Shown here piece by piece: positions 6,461 through 9,580 of a stretch of 9,580 nucleotides of DNA (the first letter of the stretch is position 1; every line of letters begins with the position of its first letter). Under the pieces are notes generated by a model. The model saw nothing but the letters and a program-made list of their open reading frames with translations, had not been told where the DNA came from and ran no database searches. The stretch covers positions 1-9,580 of the forward strand of contig JAHYJF010000127.1 in assembly GCA_019428955.1 (NCBI GenBank), in the 5' to 3' direction. Source of the DNA: Burkholderiaceae bacterium (GTDB lineage Bacteria; Pseudomonadota; Gammaproteobacteria; Burkholderiales; Burkholderiaceae_E). The position numbers and the translations under genes were made by a program.

Positions 6461-9421
6461 TTGAAACTCGAAGACGCGCTCTCGCTGCGCCGCCATGGCG
6501 GCCCCGAATTGCCCGCACAGGATATTTCTGCGGACGTCCTCATCGAAAAATACGCGAAGGCCGGCGAGACTAGCGTTGACCAGGTTCGTCAGCGTGTCGC
6601 CCGCGCCCTCGCGGCGGTGGAATCGCCCGCATCCAGGCTCGAATGGGAAGAAGCGTTCCATCGCGCCATGACCGACGGCTTTATCCCCGGAGGACGGATC
6701 AACTCCGCAGCCGGCACCGACCTGGTCGCGACCCTGATCAACTGCTTTGTCCAGCCGATCGACGACTGCATCTGCGGCGACGACGGCCGCGTCGGAATCT
6801 ACGACGCGCTCGCGCAGGCTGCCGAGACCATGCGCCGCGGCGGCGGGGTCGGTTACGACTTCTCGGCCATCCGGCCGCGCGGCGCCTGGGTCAAGGGCAC
6901 CAACAGCCGCGCCAGCGGCCCGGTATCGTACATGACCGTGTTCGACCGCTCGTGCGAGACCGTCGAGTCGGCCGGTTCGCGCCGCGGCGCCCAGATGGGC
7001 GTGCTGCGCTGCGACCATCCGGACGTGGAGGAATTTATCCACGCCAAGGCCGCCGGCGATCTGCGCAATTTCAACATGTCGGTGGCGGTGACCGACTCGT
7101 TCATGCGCTCTGTCGAAGACGACGGCCCCTGGGAACTGGTCCACGACGCCGAGCCCAGCACCCGTGACGGCGAGCCCGCAGCGGAACGCAACGCCGAGGG
7201 CAAATGGATCTACCGCACGGTTCCGGCGCGCGAGCTCTGGCGCCAGATCATGTCGAGCACCTATGACCACGCCGAACCGGGCGTGCTGTTCATCGACATG
7301 ATCAACCGCGACAACAACCTGCGCTATTGCGAGCGCATCGACGCGACCAATCCCTGCGGCGAGCAGGCGCTGCCCGCCTATGGCTGTTGCGACCTCGGCA
7401 GCGTCGACCTGACGCGCTTCGTCATCGACCCATTCGAACCGGGCGCCCAATTCGATTTCGAGGGCTTCGGCAAGAACTGCACGGTCGCCGTACGCATGCT
7501 TGACAACGTGCTCGACGCCACCGTCTGGCCGCTCGAGCAGCAACTGCATGAAGCGCAGGCGAAACGCCGCATCGGCCTGGGCTTCACCGGGTTGGGCGAC
7601 GTGCTGGTGATGCTGGGGCTACGCTACGACTCCGATGCCGGCCGCACGCTGGCCAGCCGGATCTCGAACAACATGCGCGACGCCGCCTATATGGCTTCGG
7701 TCGAGCTGGCGCGTGAAAAGGGTTCCTTCCCATTGCTCGACGCCGACAAGTACCTCGCGGCGCCGTCGTTCGCCTCGCGTCTGCCGGAATCGATCAAGGA
7801 TGCCATCCGCGAGCACGGGATTCGCAACAGCCATCTGCTGGCGATCGCGCCGACCGGCACGATCTCGCTGGCATTTGCCGACAACGCCTCCAACGGCATC
7901 GAGCCGGCCTTCAGCTGGTTCTACAGCCGCAAGAAACGCATGGCTGACAACAGCCTCCAGACCTACCTTGTCGAGGACCACGCCTACCGCGTCTTCCGCC
8001 ACCACTGCGGGATCGCCGACGACGTCCGGATGCTGCCGTTCGATCCGGCCCGCGGCATAGCGCCCGGCAAGCTGTTCTTTGCCGAAGATGGCGCGCGCTG
8101 CGCGATGCTCACCCCGGCGTTCGTCTCTGCTCTCGAGATGCAGGCGATCGACCACATGCGCATGAGCGCGGTCGTGCAGCCATTCATCGACGCCGCGATC
8201 AGCAAGACCGTCAACGTGCCTGAGGACTACCCGTTCGAGAGTTTCGAAGACCTCTATCTCGAAGCCTGGCGCGCCGGCCTCAAGGGCATCACCACCTATC
8301 GGCCCAACTCGGTGCTCGGTTCGGTGCTCGAGGCCGCCCCGACGACCACGACCGAAGAGAAGCCCGACGTCGAGTTCCTCGATCCGGACCGCCGCCTGAT
8401 CCTCGAGAAGGCACCCTCCCCGCCGCTGGCAAGCCTGCGCTGGCCCAGCCGACCGAAGCTGGCCAACGGCAATCCGTCGCGCACCTACGCAATCGACCAC
8501 CCGCACGGCAAGTTCGCGGTGTTCATCGGCCACATCGATAACGGCAAGCCCTATCCGTTCGAGGTTTGGGTCAACGGTGCCGAGCAGCCCCGGGGCCTCG
8601 GCGCGGTCGCCAAGACGCTGTCGATGGACATGCGCGCGGCCGACCGGCGCTGGCTCGACATCAAACTCGCGGCCCTGGAAAAGGCTGCCGGCGACGATGC
8701 CTTCGAACTGGCCATGCCGCCCTCCGGTGAACCGGTCCCGGTGCCGAGCCTGGTGGCGGGATTCGCCCGACTGGTGCGCTACCGCTGCAACGAACTCGGC
8801 GCTTTCGACGAGAGCGAGGTTGGCGATACGCCGGTGATCGACGCGCTGATCGGGCTCAAGGAGCCCAAAGCTGGCCCCAACGGGACCCTGAGCTGGACCG
8901 TCGACGTGCTCAATTCGAGCACCGGCGATGACTTCGTGTTGTTCCTCAAGGAACTGGTGATGCCCGGCGGGCAGCGCCGTCCCTACTCGATGTGGCTCTC
9001 GGGCGAGTACCCCAAGGTGCTCGACGGACTATGCAAGCTGCTGAGCCTCGACATGCGGGTCTACGACCCGGCGTGGATCGGGATGAAGATGCGCAAGCTG
9101 CTCAAGTACACCGAGCCCAACGGCGACTTCTTCGCCCGCGTGCCCGGCTCCGAGAAATCGCGCAGCTGGCCATCGACTGTCGCCTACCTGGCGCAGCTGG
9201 TGATCCACCGCTACGCGATGCTCGGCATTCTCAACGAGGAAGGCTATCCGACGGCTAACGCCGGCATCCTGGCGGTGCCATCAAACGAAGCCAACACCAC
9301 CGAGGCGGCAATCAAGCCCTTGGCCGGCAAGCGTTGCCCCGAGTGCAGCAACAAGACGTTGATCCGCAAGGACGGGTGCGATTTCTGCACCGCCTGTGGC
9401 CACGTGGGGGCCTGCGGCTAA
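6461..9421 (+). CDS. nrdJ: Adenosylcobalamin-dependent (class II) ribonucleotide reductase
   Basis: Reduces ribonucleotides to deoxyribonucleotides using a thiyl radical made with coenzyme B12, independent of oxygen. The 986 residues contain no N-terminal ATP cone. Catalytic barrel motifs follow in order: FIPGGRI, INCFVQP with C95 (likely first redox cysteine), MRRGGGVGYDFSAIRPRG, SRRGAQMGVLRCDHPDVEEFI, NPCGEQALPAYGCCDLGS with radical C299, E301 and C310 (second redox cysteine by spacing), KRRIGLGFTGLGD, and APTGTISLAFADNASNGIEPAF. After GLKGITTYRPNSVLGSVL comes a linker, then two related C-terminal domains (about residues 676-790 and 810-925, each with an L-S-[ML]-D-M-R core). The protein ends in a cysteine cluster, CPEC, CDFCTACG and a final C985, which probably carries reducing equivalents or binds zinc. 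The start is TTG with GGAG six bases upstream. It stands alone as a transcription unit and ends 13 bp from a convergent gene. Confidence 0.96.
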   Translation: MKLEDALSLRRHGGPELPAQDISADVLIEKYAKAGETSVDQVRQRVARALAAVESPASRLEWEEAFHRAMTDGFIPGGRINSAAGTDLVATLINCFVQPIDDCICGDDGRVGIYDALAQAAETMRRGGGVGYDFSAIRPRGAWVKGTNSRASGPVSYMTVFDRSCETVESAGSRRGAQMGVLRCDHPDVEEFIHAKAAGDLRNFNMSVAVTDSFMRSVEDDGPWELVHDAEPSTRDGEPAAERNAEGKWIYRTVPARELWRQIMSSTYDHAEPGVLFIDMINRDNNLRYCERIDATNPCGEQALPAYGCCDLGSVDLTRFVIDPFEPGAQFDFEGFGKNCTVAVRMLDNVLDATVWPLEQQLHEAQAKRRIGLGFTGLGDVLVMLGLRYDSDAGRTLASRISNNMRDAAYMASVELAREKGSFPLLDADKYLAAPSFASRLPESIKDAIREHGIRNSHLLAIAPTGTISLAFADNASNGIEPAFSWFYSRKKRMADNSLQTYLVEDHAYRVFRHHCGIADDVRMLPFDPARGIAPGKLFFAEDGARCAMLTPAFVSALEMQAIDHMRMSAVVQPFIDAAISKTVNVPEDYPFESFEDLYLEAWRAGLKGITTYRPNSVLGSVLEAAPTTTTEEKPDVEFLDPDRRLILEKAPSPPLASLRWPSRPKLANGNPSRTYAIDHPHGKFAVFIGHIDNGKPYPFEVWVNGAEQPRGLGAVAKTLSMDMRAADRRWLDIKLAALEKAAGDDAFELAMPPSGEPVPVPSLVAGFARLVRYRCNELGAFDESEVGDTPVIDALIGLKEPKAGPNGTLSWTVDVLNSSTGDDFVLFLKELVMPGGQRRPYSMWLSGEYPKVLDGLCKLLSLDMRVYDPAWIGMKMRKLLKYTEPNGDFFARVPGSEKSRSWPSTVAYLAQLVIHRYAMLGILNEEGYPTANAGILAVPSNEANTTEAAIKPLAGKRCPECSNKTLIRKDGCDFCTACGHVGACG

Positions 9422-9434
9422 AGGGGTGAACTCA

Positions 9435-9580
9435 TTACGCTGACGCCTTGGTGTAGAAGCGCTCCGGACCGAGCGACTTCAACACTGCCAGCAGCAGCAG
9501 CTCCTCGTCAATATCGCCATCGGCGGAGAAGAGGTGCTGGATGCGTCCGTCAGTGCTGCCGGGCTCGAGTTGCCGAATGG
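9435..9580 (-). CDS. Unrecognised protein, C-terminal fragment
   Basis: The last 47 residues of a minus-strand gene entering from the right edge, ending in TAA at 9437-9435. The visible sequence includes IRQLEPGSTDGRIQHLFSAD, DIDEELLLLAVLKSLGPERF and a tail YTKASA. It looks like real coding sequence: an acidic, leucine-rich helix, a plausible C-terminus, and an end placed 13 bp from the convergent nrdJ stop. I do not recognise the family and assign no function. Confidence 0.6.
   Translation of the reverse strand, partial: IRQLEPGSTDGRIQHLFSADGDIDEELLLLAVLKSLGPERFYTKASA

Noticed and set aside
6341..7549. 402-residue minus-strand open frame opposite nrdJ
   Set aside because: It is the antisense shadow of the nrdJ catalytic domain, which has intact motifs throughout.

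Overview
The window is GC-rich, gene-dense bacterial chromosome with no phage, transposon, CRISPR or RNA gene that I can see. The dihydroorotase is the 347-residue E. coli PyrC type. Together with a YciA-like thioesterase and a tartrate dehydrogenase/glycerate kinase pair, this points to a beta- or gammaproteobacterium, probably an environmental, aerobic or oxygen-flexible one, since it carries a B12-dependent ribonucleotide reductase. The genus cannot be told from the sequence.

Layout. (1) Positions 1-345, minus: start of a MarR-family regulator, probably of the MarR-GNAT fusion type, cut by the window edge. A 19-bp palindrome overlaps its likely promoter. (2) 441-3903, minus: a three-gene run, tartrate dehydrogenase (ttuC), MOFRL-type glycerate kinase (ttuD) and dihydroorotase (pyrC). 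The last two overlap by ATGA. (3) 4130-4537, plus: a YciA-like acyl-CoA thioesterase divergent from ttuC. (4) 4548-6150, minus: an HSDL2-like short-chain dehydrogenase followed by the 3' remnant of a glycerophosphodiester phosphodiesterase that has lost its N-terminal catalytic segment. (5) 6151-6460: a non-coding gap of about 310 bp with imperfect A-tract direct repeats. (6) 6461-9421, plus: a 986-residue adenosylcobalamin-dependent ribonucleotide reductase (nrdJ). (7) 9435-9580, minus: the C-terminus of an unrecognised protein.

How the genes work together. TtuC can turn tartrate into D-glycerate, and TtuD phosphorylates D-glycerate to 2-phosphoglycerate, so the pair forms a short route into lower glycolysis. 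pyrC is a pyrimidine-synthesis housekeeping gene that is translationally tied to ttuD without an obvious metabolic link. The other genes look like unrelated housekeeping or accessory lipid and acyl-CoA functions. I found no clear new biological system. The best leads are the deletion that decapitated the phosphodiesterase next to a dehydrogenase with an altered catalytic residue, the MarR palindrome with a possibly leaderless start, and the repeat-bearing leader of nrdJ.
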